Shown in pieces: positions 1 to 9,281 of a stretch of DNA of 64,000 bases (position 1 is its first letter; each line of letters begins with the position of its first letter). Origin of the DNA: Ceratorhiza oryzae-sativae (taxonomy: Eukaryota > Basidiomycota > Agaricomycetes > Cantharellales > Ceratobasidiaceae); contig JARWMV010000235.1 in NCBI GenBank assembly GCA_030998015.1, positions 1,550,001-1,614,000 of the forward strand, written 5' to 3'. Below the pieces are notes generated by a model. It saw nothing but the letters and a program-made list of their open reading frames with translations, was not told the DNA's origin and did no database searches. A program made the translations under genes and the position numbers.

Positions 1-250
1 CATCTTCCAAGGCTGGAAATGCTGAAGTTGCGCGTTCAAATTCGTCGAGGCCATCACCACCGCCCAAGCCAATGCCTGCGCTGGGGTTGCTGGGAGGGTT
101 GCTGGGAGCGGAAGTAGGCATGCCAAAGTCATCTTCGTCTTCGAGAGCTGGGAATGAGCTATGTCCGCCAACAGGCTGGGTGGTTCCAGTGGGGGAAAAC
201 GTGTCGTCGAGGTCAGGAAAGGCGGCTGCAGCGCGTTCAAATTCGTCCAT
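1..250 (-). CDS. Clathrin light chain-like protein, N-terminal part (cut by window edge)
   Basis: The minus-strand frame is open from an ATG at 250 to the window edge (83 codons, no stop). The N-terminus begins MDEFERAAAAFPDLDD, and a second copy of the DEFER...FPxLED pattern follows about 65 residues later, separated by an acidic and Ser/Pro/Gly-rich stretch. Acidic N-termini with repeated FP(A/D)L(E/D)D motifs are usual in fungal clathrin light chains, which bind the heavy-chain hub on coated vesicles. The heavy-chain-binding helix would lie outside the window, so the call rests on the N-terminus only. Another acidic endocytic adaptor is possible. Confidence 0.5.
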   Translation of the reverse strand, partial: MDEFERAAAAFPDLDDTFSPTGTTQPVGGHSSFPALEDEDDFGMPTSAPSNPPSNPSAGIGLGGGDGLDEFERATSAFPALED

Positions 251-445
251 GGTGGGAGGTGAGAGCCTGGTCAAGGTCACGTGTCCAGACCAAGCGCCCA
301 TTGGCTAGTCAATACTAAATCCCACAGAACTATCCTCCCGCTGGCTGGGATTCTCAATAACGACACTAAAAGCGGTAAATAGGAACTATTATTACATATT
401 AAACAAAAGCAAAATGATCATGCATTGACTCCATCAAGCATGATG

Positions 446-2031
446 TCAATCCAGGTCAAAGGCTCCTGGAGGTCTGGGAGAGTCACTTCTCTCTGGATCC
501 GGTTGCTGTCTTGAGAATTGCGTCGGCCGCTGCTCTGGCCCCCGGTCTGGTCTGGTGTCGCCAGCACCGCTTCTACTATCATTTCCTCTACCTGCATCAT
601 CATTCTGATTCCCGGCATTCCTTGCATCCTGCGAAATCAGCTCGAAGCGACAAACGGGACACGTCCCCTTAATCTTGACCCAAGGTACGATACAATCTTC
701 ATGGAAGCTGTGCTTGCACGGGATCGTGAGTGCTTCTCGAGGTTGCGGCGGTTCATCTTTTGAGGAAGATGCGGCCTCGTCCGGGTCAGGTGGCATATAT
801 GCGAGGCTGTCTTTGCAAATCGCACAGTCTTGGTTTTCCAGTGGGTCTAGCATGACAGATTCAAGTGTGACCGGCAGGAAAAACGAGGTTTGCACGTACT
901 GCCTGGTACAAGGACCGTTCGTGGCCAGGATGCAATCATATCCTCCGGGGCGGGTACGGGCGTAGGGTTGCTTCCTTCCATAAGTTGAGTGATGATTCGA
1001 TCGAGAGCTACAAGGACGCAAGTCAATAAACTGAGATTTAGCCATGGTTGGCTCGGCCAAACCTTCTTGATTCAAGGCAAAATCACCCCAGCGCCCATCG
1101 CCACGCGCACCCATCCCAACCCCTGGATTCGCGATCCCTGTGTCGGGGAGTATTAATACATGACAAACGGAAGGCGAGGACGGATGACACACCGGCGCTG
1201 AGTAACCCCATGATCATGCCATGCATGAATGGTGACGGCCGGGCCTGGGCGTTTGGAGGTTGGGCATTGGGAAACAACGTTGCGATAAAACTAGATTCAA
1301 TATTTGGCGTGAATAAATGAAAATATATTAGGTTGTGGTGCTCACTCTTCCAAATTTTGAGGCTCTAACCCCTCGTTTCGTTCGTTTCTCTCTTGCCGAC
1401 GAGACCCCCCGAACCTCCCAAAGGTGGTGCTCGTCCCTTCGGTCCCGCTTCTAAACGAGAAATGCAGGCCAGATCCGCTGCTTGATTGGCCACTACCTTC
1501 CCCGCTACCCTCACGCCGAATGCCGGGAGTAGGTCTCTCCGGCGAGCCATGTTCTCGAGGGGTGGCCGGGGCCGGTGTTTGTGGTCCGAGATTCCGCATT
1601 CCAAACATGGCGCCAAGTATATTCGCAATGGGGTCGATGGCACCCGCGACGCCAGGCGTTGGTCCGCCACCACCGAATAATCGAGGCATGGAGGCAAAGG
1701 CGCGAGGGTCGTCTTCAGGTGCAGGCACTTCGGGGAGTTCCTCGATGAATTCTGAATCGCACGATGCACATAGCGGTGTGGGGTCCTTTGGATACCACGG
1801 CGGCGAAGTGGCAAGGGCGATAGGGGTGTTGGTTAGGGGTCAGAGCGAGATTTTTGATTAAGTCGCTTCAACTTGCATATTTATTTAATTGGGATAATCC
1901 TTACCGTTACGACAGGGCGCATCTCGGCATTGCACTGTGTGGTCCATCGACAGGTCAGTAGGGCGCTACTGGCGTTCTGCAGCCACTGAACTCACCTGGT
2001 GGCAATACCACATCGTATCTGAGCCCGGCAT
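446..2031 (-). CDS. RING-H2 E3 ubiquitin ligase, RNF126/RNF115 type
   Basis: Seven exons join in perfect phase into a 395-residue protein: 2031-1996, 1934-1905, 1785-1346, 1290-1193, 1137-1063, 1007-900, 846-446. The first three exons rebuild an N-terminal zinc ribbon (WYCHQCNAEM ... CASCDSEFIEELPE), as in RNF126/RNF115 proteins, where it binds ubiquitin or client proteins. A low-complexity Gly/Ser/Pro middle follows, then the conserved helix block NQEALDRIITQLME. The C-terminal RING-H2 runs from CAICKD through CKHSFHEDCIVPW to CPVCR. The RING recruits the ubiquitin-charged E2; family members act in cytosolic protein quality control. The tail after the RING is polar and disordered. The gene is divergent from the RING/SH3 gene that starts at 2428. 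No frame break is needed. Confidence 0.9.
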
Positions 2032-2427
2032 GGTTACGACGCGTGCTAGGGTGGAGGTCGATTCGAAGACACGACAACGATGCAGCAATGCGGTGCAAGA
2101 TAGGTAATCGCCGCGAGGGTCTCGAGCGCTAAACGATGCGTCGGATATGGCTCAGCCAACGTGCGGGTGATCCAACGGAATGAAGATCACCGTTTTGTTC
2201 GACGCTCGCTCAGGTCCGCCACAAATCGAGGCTAAATATCTCGGTCGTCGGTGATGGGGGAACACACTGATGTCATCCGTGACTCGGTGGCTATGCTGCC
2301 CTAACCGCCCGGCTCCTGTGTCAGGGTGCCCCCACAACCTGAATGGGCTTTATAGAGCGGTCCCTCGTGGTCAATGTGAGGCCCGCCTGTATCTCTCCCT
2401 CCCACACTTGCTTCTTACTGGTCCAGC
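2032..2427. promoter_or_regulatory. Divergent intergenic promoter region
   Basis: This 396-bp stretch lies between the start codons of two divergently transcribed genes (RNF126-type on the minus strand, RING/SH3 on the plus strand), so it must hold both promoters. A weak TATA-like string (tatagag) lies near 2350, about 75 bp before the plus-strand ATG. I see no other gene in it. Confidence 0.5.
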
Positions 2428-3353
2428 ATGTACGTCCTCCAAGAGTGCGCCATCTGCTTCCAAGAATACGACTCCGAGCGTACTCCCCACTGCATCCCCT
2501 GTGGTAAGCCGTGTTTCAGCCCGTTCCCATTGCGTCATAATAGCTCTGAACACTCGTCGCGTCCAGGACACGTTTTCTGCGGCGATTGTCTCTACACCTC
2601 TCTCGACTACAACGAACAATGCCCTCTCTGCCGCACGCCTTCCCTCTCGGTCGAGATTTGCAAGGTCGTGTGCGAGCAGCAGGATACTCCGATCTCAAAA
2701 CCAGATCGGGAAGAGCCAGAACAGGAGCGAGTCGCGTGGAAGGCTCTCGTCGACGCGACCCAGGCCGAGTGCGACTACGATCAGCGTAGAGCCCTGCTCA
2801 AGCACGACGTCGAGCCATCCCTGGTTGAGACAAACACTCCGCTGGTGCGTCCAACGTTCCCATATATGTCGAAATCGTCGATAAGGCATGACTAACGCTT
2901 CCCACGCAGCACTTGATGGCAGCCTCCAATCTCCTGAAGATGCTCCTCAAGGCAGAGAGACGAAACCAGGTGCTGCAGAATAAGCTCGAGACTGCCCGAG
3001 CGACCGAGCAGACCTTACGTAATCAGGTCCAAGACCTCGAGGCCGAAACCCGCAGGTGAGTGACGCCATGCGTCACACTCATCAACACGAGGCAGTCGCT
3101 AAGATTAGGAATTTCATCTTCGACTCTTAGGGGCCGAAATGGCGGACGTCATGGCTCGCGTCATCGCACCACCAAGGCCGTTGCTTTGTACGATTTCACT
3201 GGAACAGGTGACCAGGAACTGTCGTTTGCAGCCGGAACCAAGATGCGGATGGGGTCATACTCCAAGTATGAGGATGGATACCAGTGGGTCTACTGCAAGA
3301 CCGAGGCTGGCGAGAAGGGGTTCGTTCCCAAAGATTATCTGGCGTTGGCGTGA
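2428..3353 (+). CDS. RING finger / coiled-coil / SH3 protein (paralogue 1)
   Basis: Four exons (2428-2503, 2567-2844, 2910-3055, 3131-3353) join in phase to a 240-residue protein. The N-terminal C3HC4 RING spans residues ~6-55 (CAICFQEY ... CGHVFCGDCL ... CPLCR). A helical coiled-coil segment covers ~125-170. A C-terminal SH3 domain spans ~180-240, with ALYDF, the conserved Trp in QWVYC, and the final P-x-x-Y in GFVPKDYL. This suggests a small E3 ligase that picks partners through proline-rich ligands; that role is inferred. A longer paralogue lies 3.8 kb downstream on the same strand with the first two introns at matching positions. The start is the ATG directly before the RING. Confidence 0.85.
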
Positions 3354-3763
3354 TTGATTATCTGCGTTCGTCTGTATCGAGTAGCAGTCGTTGGTATATC
3401 GTTTGTAAATGACCCTGTATTTGTATTATTGTTTAAGTTTCGGGCTGTGTGTGCTCTATTTCACTATTGCGAATATCATAGAGAATCCATACTATATTGG
3501 CCACTCTGTTCTTTGTCCTCATCCGCAGGACCGTCCCCGAGCCTGATTCAATTGAGGTACCTTACTTGCTGGAGGTTTTTGCCTCCTGGATTTTCCAGGA
3601 CATTTCGGCGACAGATAAATAATTTGGACAAAGCAAGCATATAACGAGTTACAACAGGGAAACGATTACATGGTTGATTGAATGGCAGTTTAAGGCATTA
3701 ACTTAGAATGGGGTGATTCCGCTAATAGTAAGGCGGTCTATGAATAAAAAGCTATATGCGTCA
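3354..3763. other. Intergenic, no gene seen
   Basis: This is the 3' flank of the RING/SH3 gene up to the edge of the large inverted repeat. It is AT-rich, with only short unsupported frames. Confidence 0.5.
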
Positions 3764-3940
3764 TTAGTAAACAGGGGTGGGTGACAGAAGAAGAAGAAAA
3801 TAGGAAGTGGAGAGCTCACGATGCACAGGACCGGTTCGATCAGACAGAGAGTAGGGGTCATGCATCGCGCTGGGTGCGGAAAGGCAGCGCAGAGTGCAAC
3901 GGATTCGAGCCACGCGACATCCAACGCGCCGTATAGGAGG

Positions 3941-4292
3941 TTACCTCGACACAGTCCCTGTGGGTGAGCACCCGATCTCGTGTCGACGCCGTAGCGCCAG
4001 GACCAGGTGCTCAACCCGGCGGACACACGTGTTTCCCGAGGGTTTGACTAAGCTGGCTGCTCGAGCGGGAGAATGTCTAGAGCGAGAGGAAGGGTCAGAC
4101 GCAGGAGATAGGGGCGAGTAGAAAACGAGCTTACCTCCCTGGCAGTCGCTGGATGCGAGGGGGATCCACGAGTATCGGAAGCTTTGGTGATGCGCCGAGT
4201 CGCGCTAGGGCGATAGTCGCTGGTCTATGGCATGGCCAGCTGTCAAGGGCGGTCAGCTTCGAGGTCGTGGCACAGGAGAGGGGCATACGCAT
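3941..4292 (-). CDS. Candidate short spliced gene in left arm of inverted repeat
   Basis: The candidate has exon 1 at 4292-4135, a 58-bp GT-AG intron at 4134-4077, and exon 2 at 4076-3941, giving 97 codons. The same ATG, splice sites, intron length and stop occur in mirror positions in the right arm. Differences between the two copies include several that are synonymous in this frame, but others change residues. The predicted product is basic and Pro/Ser-rich with no domain I recognise. A TATAAAA box lies on the minus strand at 4429-4423, about 130 bp before the ATG. It could instead be noncoding, with the frame kept open by the recency of the duplication. Confidence 0.3.
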
Positions 4293-4422
4293 GTGAAGCG
4301 ACTCGCAGCCGCCGATGTGAGAGCGGGTAGGAGGCGGAGGGCACCGCCGCAGCCACTCGAAGTGGGATGCAGACGGTGGGTGGTGGTGGTCGAGGATGAG
4401 TCGCTGGGTGGGGGAGGGGGGG

Positions 4423-4429
4423 TTTTATA
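4423..4429 (-). promoter_or_regulatory. TATA box, left arm
   Basis: TATAAAA on the minus strand, conserved in the mirror copy at 4967-4973. It lies upstream of the candidate ORF starting at 4292. Confidence 0.4.
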
Positions 4430-4966
4430 CCTACCAAGGTCCATGAGGATCCAAGCGAGTGCACATAACGGACTCACGTGAATGCGGCCAAGTACGATGA
4501 GCGGTCGAGGTCGCTGGCCGGAAACAGGACCCCAGGCCAGGCCGGTCGGTCTGGGCTTGGCCCCTATGCTTTTGAAACGTCTCATGGCCACTTAGCAACA
4601 TTACGCCTGCTTCAATAGTACTAATAAATGAGATTTACATATATGCACACTCTTTCGCAATAGTTTTCTACACACTAGGGCATATATGTCAACAGAGATA
4701 CACAAATCCCGACATGTGAATTCAAGCGTATATGTGGGAATTATCCATCTTGTACTCGTATTAAAAACTGATCAGATACTTCTTGAGAGTCTTAATGCTT
4801 CTAGGTGGCCATGAGACATTGCGAAAGCATAGGGGCCAAGCCCAGACCGACCGGCCTGGCCTGGGGTCCTGTTTCCGGCCAGCGACCTCGACCGCTCATC
4901 GTACTTGGCCGCATTCACGTGAGTCCGTTATGTGCACTCGCTTGGATCCTCATGGACCTCGGTAGG

Positions 4967-4973
4967 TATAAAA
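4967..4973 (+). promoter_or_regulatory. TATA box, right arm
   Basis: TATAAAA on the plus strand about 130 bp before the candidate ATG at 5104, preceding a CT/CCACC-rich leader. It is the mirror copy of the box at 4423-4429. Confidence 0.4.
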
Positions 4974-5103
4974 TCCCCCCTCCCCCACCCAGCGACTCAT
5001 CCTCGACCACCACCACCCACCGTCTGCATCCCACTTCGAGTGGCTGCGGCGGTGCCCTCCGCCTCCTACCCGCTCTCACATCGGCGGCTGCGAGTCGCTC
5101 CAC

Positions 5104-5455
5104 ATGCGTATGCCCCTCTCCTGTGCCACGAGCTCGAAGCTGACCGCCCTTGACAGCTGGCCATGCCATAGACCAGCGACTATCGCCCTAGCGCGACTCG
5201 GCGCGTCACCAAAGCTTCCAATACTCGTGGATCCCCCTAGCATCCAGCGACTGCAAGGGAGGTAAGCTCGTCTTCCACTCGCCCCTATTTCCTGCGTCTG
5301 ACCCTTCCTCTCACTCTAGACACCCTCCCTGTCGAGCAGCCAGCTTAGTCAAACCCTCGGGAAACACGTGTGTCCGCCGGGTTGAGCACTTGGTCCTGAC
5401 GCTACGGCGTCCGCATGAGATCGGGTGCTCACCCACAGGGACTGTGTCGAGGTAA
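5104..5455 (+). CDS. Candidate short spliced gene in right arm of inverted repeat
   Basis: The candidate has exon 1 at 5104-5261, a 58-bp intron (GTAAGC...CTCTAG) at 5262-5319, and exon 2 at 5320-5455, giving 97 codons. It mirrors the copy at 3941-4292. The product begins MRMPLSCATSSKL and has no domain I recognise. A further GT donor overlaps the stop (AG|GTAACC at 5452), so more exons are possible and the true C-terminus may differ. Confidence 0.3.
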
Positions 5456-5738
5456 CCTCCTATACGGCGTGTCGAATGTCGCGTGGCTCGAAGCCGCTGC
5501 ACTCTATGCCGCCTTTCCGCGCCGAGCGCGATGTACACCCCCTACTCTGTGTCTCATCGGACCGGTCCTGTGCATCGTGAGCTCTCCACTTCCTATTTTT
5601 TTCTTCTGCCACCCACGAGACCCTTGTTTACTAACATCCAAAACAGGGCTCCCCAAAGGCCTGCCCTCGATGCAGCGCGCTCTTCTCATATAAATTATCG
5701 TTTTGATGCCACTGGGTTAAATCACTCATTACTATCTG

Positions 5739-6260
5739 TCATTCCTTCTCCTCTATGATGTAGAAGGCAGCAGAATCGTTGTTTACATAGTCTATTAATC
5801 CTGATTGGTGAGGTTCTGACAGTTCTCCGTTGCGGTACTCATCGTTGCAAATGCTCGTATAGCTGAATCTGCTATATACTGGGGGGTTGCCGTCCCGGTC
5901 ACCGCAAAACTTCAAGTTGATGACGGTACTTTCGGATCTAAAATGATCCTCAATGTCGCGCTTGAGCAACCGGGTGCATACCGATAGTGGCATAATCTCG
6001 CTTTTTGGGCTCCGGTTGCTCTCTCCCGCAGCCTTACAAGCCTGTAAAATTGGCGGAAAATAGCGCATATAACTGGATATACTAGTAGGTACGTCAAAAG
6101 CCGAATCCCTTGGGTATGTGGTGAACGTCTGCGGCCCCACCGCGCTTCTGCCGTTGATTGTTACCCCTGGTTGCGAAGAGAACTGCGACCGGCCCCAGAG
6201 GAACCGAGAGCGGTGTTGCAGTCGTCCAGAAGGATGAGAGCGTTGATATTTTCTGATCAA
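5739..6260 (-). pseudogene. Hypothetical ORF, possible decayed caspase-like C-terminal region
   Basis: An open minus-strand frame of 173 codons ends at 5739. Its composition looks coding, unlike the surroundings. In a different frame of the same stretch (about 6180-6265) the string INALILLDDCNTA resembles the strand-Cys segment of fungal caspase-like (C14) peptidases. The block AVGPQTFTTY and a later NPPVYSR segment would fit the usual downstream order of that family. The needed frame change, the lack of a His-Gly block and the missing 5' part argue against an intact gene. I am unsure even of the family; a lineage-specific hypothetical gene is the other option. Confidence 0.25.
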
Positions 6261-7118
6261 CGTGGGTGTTTGACACCAGCTTCACCTGTTTAATATGCCT
6301 CCGCGAGTCGGTTCTTCGATTATCTCGTGAACAAAGTACAGTCTGACATGGGTCACTCACGGGACACCACTGGCATGAGTGGTCCACAGGCGGTATTGGC
6401 AATTCATCCGCCGGGTCAACTGACCGGTATCCGCCCGCGTTGCTTATAAATGTATGTTATGAGTAATACAAGTATACTCCTTCTATCATACAAACTACAC
6501 TGTTGTTTGAATCGCTACAGTTGGATACCGTCAAGAGAGCGCGCTTAACATGACCGTAGTGCCGTTTTTGACCGGAAAGTGCGTTTAGCTATTTGGTTCT
6601 GTGAATGTTTTGTCATTGATGGCTGTCAAGAAATGTATGCCAGAGACCTACGGGTAAGAGAGTCTCTGCTGTATCGAAAGACCCCGAGGCCAGCCTGGGC
6701 ACAAACATAGAGGGAAGCGAGACACAGCTTCTAACTGGGCAAACTGATAAACCCAGATTCTTCAATTCGTCTCAAGTCTGACATATGCTTAATTGAAATG
6801 CCTGTGCCCGCAGCAAAAACCGAAGGCGCAATTATGCAGGTGGTTTCCTCATGGTTTCATACATGCAATGAGCCCTGTTCACAAGAATGAACTAGCATTA
6901 TCTGGATTCATTTGGATTCATATGAAACTGTGAAGAAACCCCTTGAATAATTGTGCTTTGTGAGGGTGTTTGTGTTTTAGCGCCAGAGCGTCAAAGGTGG
7001 ACAGCCCCATCACCTGTACCTGCGCGGGACCCTGCCTGGTGAGACCACCACAATCCCGTTGACGACGTGAGACCAGTGTCCCCCTTGACGACATGTGTTG
7101 AAGAGAGCCTCGACAATC
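6261..7118. other. Intergenic, no gene seen
   Basis: This stretch is the upstream flank of the second RING/SH3 gene. I see only short overlapping frames with no recognisable motif and no clear repeat. Confidence 0.45.
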
Positions 7119-8933
7119 ATGTTTGTTCTTCAGGAATGCTCCGTCTGTTTTGAGGATTTTGACAACGAGCGCAGTCCCCACAGTATCCCGTGTGGTGAGT
7201 TCCAAGTCTTGGCACTCGACTGAAACGCTAAATTGTCGATCGACACTTAGGACATGTGTTCTGTCGTCCATGTCTCGAGTCTCTCGCCTCCACCCCCAAC
7301 TGTCCAAACTGCCGAACGGTTTACACCATAGACTCGGTCCGCAAGGTTGTTTGTGCACAACACGACGCAAATGAGACTAGCTCGAATGAATCAGAAGCAG
7401 AAACGTTGATGTGGCAAGCCATTCGCAGCTCTATAGAGACTCCAAACGAGTATGAACAGCGCAAGACGCTCGTAAAGCACAATTCGCCCCAGAGTATCCA
7501 CGACGCGGGCATGTCGGCGGTATGTGTCTTGCCCGGTCAGTGTTTCGCGTGGATCCTAATATATCCACATGATACAGCACCTCCTCATCGCGTTAGATGT
7601 ACTCCGAATCCTTGTAAAGGTCGAACAAAGTAACCAATCTCTAAAAGAAAAAGTAGACACCGCTCGGGCCGTTGAAGAGAGCCTGTGCGACCGGATCTCG
7701 ATGCTCGAGGCCCAGCTGAGTGCCAAGACCGGCGAGACGAGGTAAGTTTGGCTCTAATCACACATATAATGAGCAGATCGTGTTCCTGACTGTGTGCAGA
7801 ACAAACTCTCACGAAATACAGTGTGAGAATTTCATAATGCATTCCCCCTATCAACCCAATACTCACGATCTTGCTATCCGAAAAAGTGCTACTTGCACAA
7901 GTCCGAGCAATCCAGACTTCAGTTCAGCTCATCAAGACCGATACTTCCGCCATTGTCAATCAATTGAACACCGAGCCCCGGACTCCTGTCCCACCTCCGA
8001 CCCCTGTTACTCCAGATGTATCCCCAGCCCACACATTACGTCTACCAACGTCCAAACCTTCTCTCTTGCGTAAACCTTCTCCCCCAACGCCCACGTCTTC
8101 TCGAGCAGGGCCACCACCGCAGTATGCACAACAAGCGCCAGTCCAGTCACCTCAGCAAGAACACTTTTTGCCCAACGCAAAGAAGCCGCCGGTGCCTGGT
8201 TCAGGGTCACCGCCGAAGCAGTTGGCGTCTCCACCAATGACTCCGGCTGCGCAAGGTAAGACGCTATATGCTCCCAGCTCGCCGGTGAGTACGTGTTCTG
8301 AAATGGCTAGGCATAACCTAATGTCGTCTGACGGGATAGATGACGAGGTGGGGATCAACGAGGCGCGAAGATGCACCTGTGCCTCCTGTAAGTGTTTAGC
8401 TCGCGTGGTCTTTGCGTGCTGAATGTCTGTGCTCTAGGTTCCTCAGAGCCCCAGGACGCCCGTGGCAAGCAGTTCTGCTATTCCCCGATCTCCTCAAGTC
8501 GAAAATGTGAGTTGCGAGTTTTGTGTGTATTCCATACTGATCATCCTTGTAGTTTAAAGCCATGCCAACCCCTACATCTGGAGCAAGCGCTGGAAACTCT
8601 TTCCATACGCTGAGGTCGCCCATCTCTCCATCGATGCCTGTCTTCTCAATGCCCGTCCCAAGCTTCCCTTCACCCTTTACCTCCACCGCTACCCCTGACC
8701 CCACTCCCACACCACCCACCGTCGCTCAACCGCCCAAGCCCGTTCTGAAGCGGAGGGTAACGACTATGCATTCCTACACAGCAGCCTCATCCACCGAACT
8801 ATCTTTCGGTCCTAACCAACCTTTGCATCTCGAGCCCGAGTCGGACGTGAGCCCAGGTAAAGATTGGGTTTGGTGCCGGAACGACGAGGGTGCTGTCGGG
8901 TACGCTCCAAGGAGCTACTTGAAAGTTGAATGA
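7119..8933 (+). CDS. RING finger / coiled-coil / Pro-rich / SH3 protein (paralogue 2)
   Basis: Eight exons join in phase to 475 residues: 7119-7194, 7251-7519, 7578-7741, 7800-7822, 7887-8284,8340-8387, 8438-8506, 8553-8933. The N-terminal RING (CSVCFEDF ... CGHVFCRPCL ... CPNCR) is interrupted by an intron at the same codon as in the paralogue at 2428. A coiled coil follows (~115-170), then a long Pro/Ser/Thr-rich stretch with many PxxP motifs absent from paralogue 1, and a C-terminal SH3 domain (~415-475; SYTAASSTELSF, DWVWC, GYAPRSYL). The internal PxxP motifs could bind its own SH3 or the paralogue's SH3, which is inference. Exon 4 is only 23 nt and was chosen because it alone keeps the frame. 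Confidence 0.8.
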
Positions 8934-9281
8934 GATAGATGAATGTTGTATCTATTCTATGTGTTTGTATGTTCTTGATTTGGATATTCTGGATTTGGAT
9001 TTGGACGTTCTGCTATGTGTTCCCTTGCTGTCTGTGTAGCCCCTGCTTTGCCTGATTGCAGTCACACGAAACCAATAGAATAAAACAGAAAATCAATTTC
9101 AACTCGAGATACATTTCAATCCAAGCAGTCCGTATGTGCAAAAACAGCGTATGTGTTGTATAGTCGTACAAATGTAAAAGCAAAAGGGATATTTCGAACC
9201 CAAACGACCAGCGGCTTGGGGAAGAATTTTTTAGCATTTAAGCATGTTTTTTTTTTTTGTGATCGCGCCTATGGTGAGGAA
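8934..9281. other. Convergent 3' intergenic region
   Basis: This stretch lies between the convergent SH3 gene and F-box gene. It contains short TTGGATT-type repeats near 8985 and a T-run near 9247. No gene is seen. Confidence 0.5.

Larger units (their letters stand above)
3764..5633. repeat. Large inverted repeat: arms 3764-4603 and 4793-5633, spacer 4604-4792
   Basis: The two arms (~840 bp each) are reverse complements over their whole length, with only scattered substitutions. They end outwardly at ttagtaaac (3764) and its complement (5633) and inwardly at the 189-bp AT-rich spacer. I find no target-site duplication at the outer ends. Each arm carries the same candidate short gene, pointing outward from the spacer. 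A transcript through both arms would fold into a long hairpin. It sits between the two RING/SH3 paralogues. Confidence 0.85.

Noticed and set aside
3764..5633. Typical DNA transposon with terminal inverted repeats
   Set aside because: The arms make up nearly the whole unit, no transposase frame is present, and no target-site duplication was found at the outer ends.
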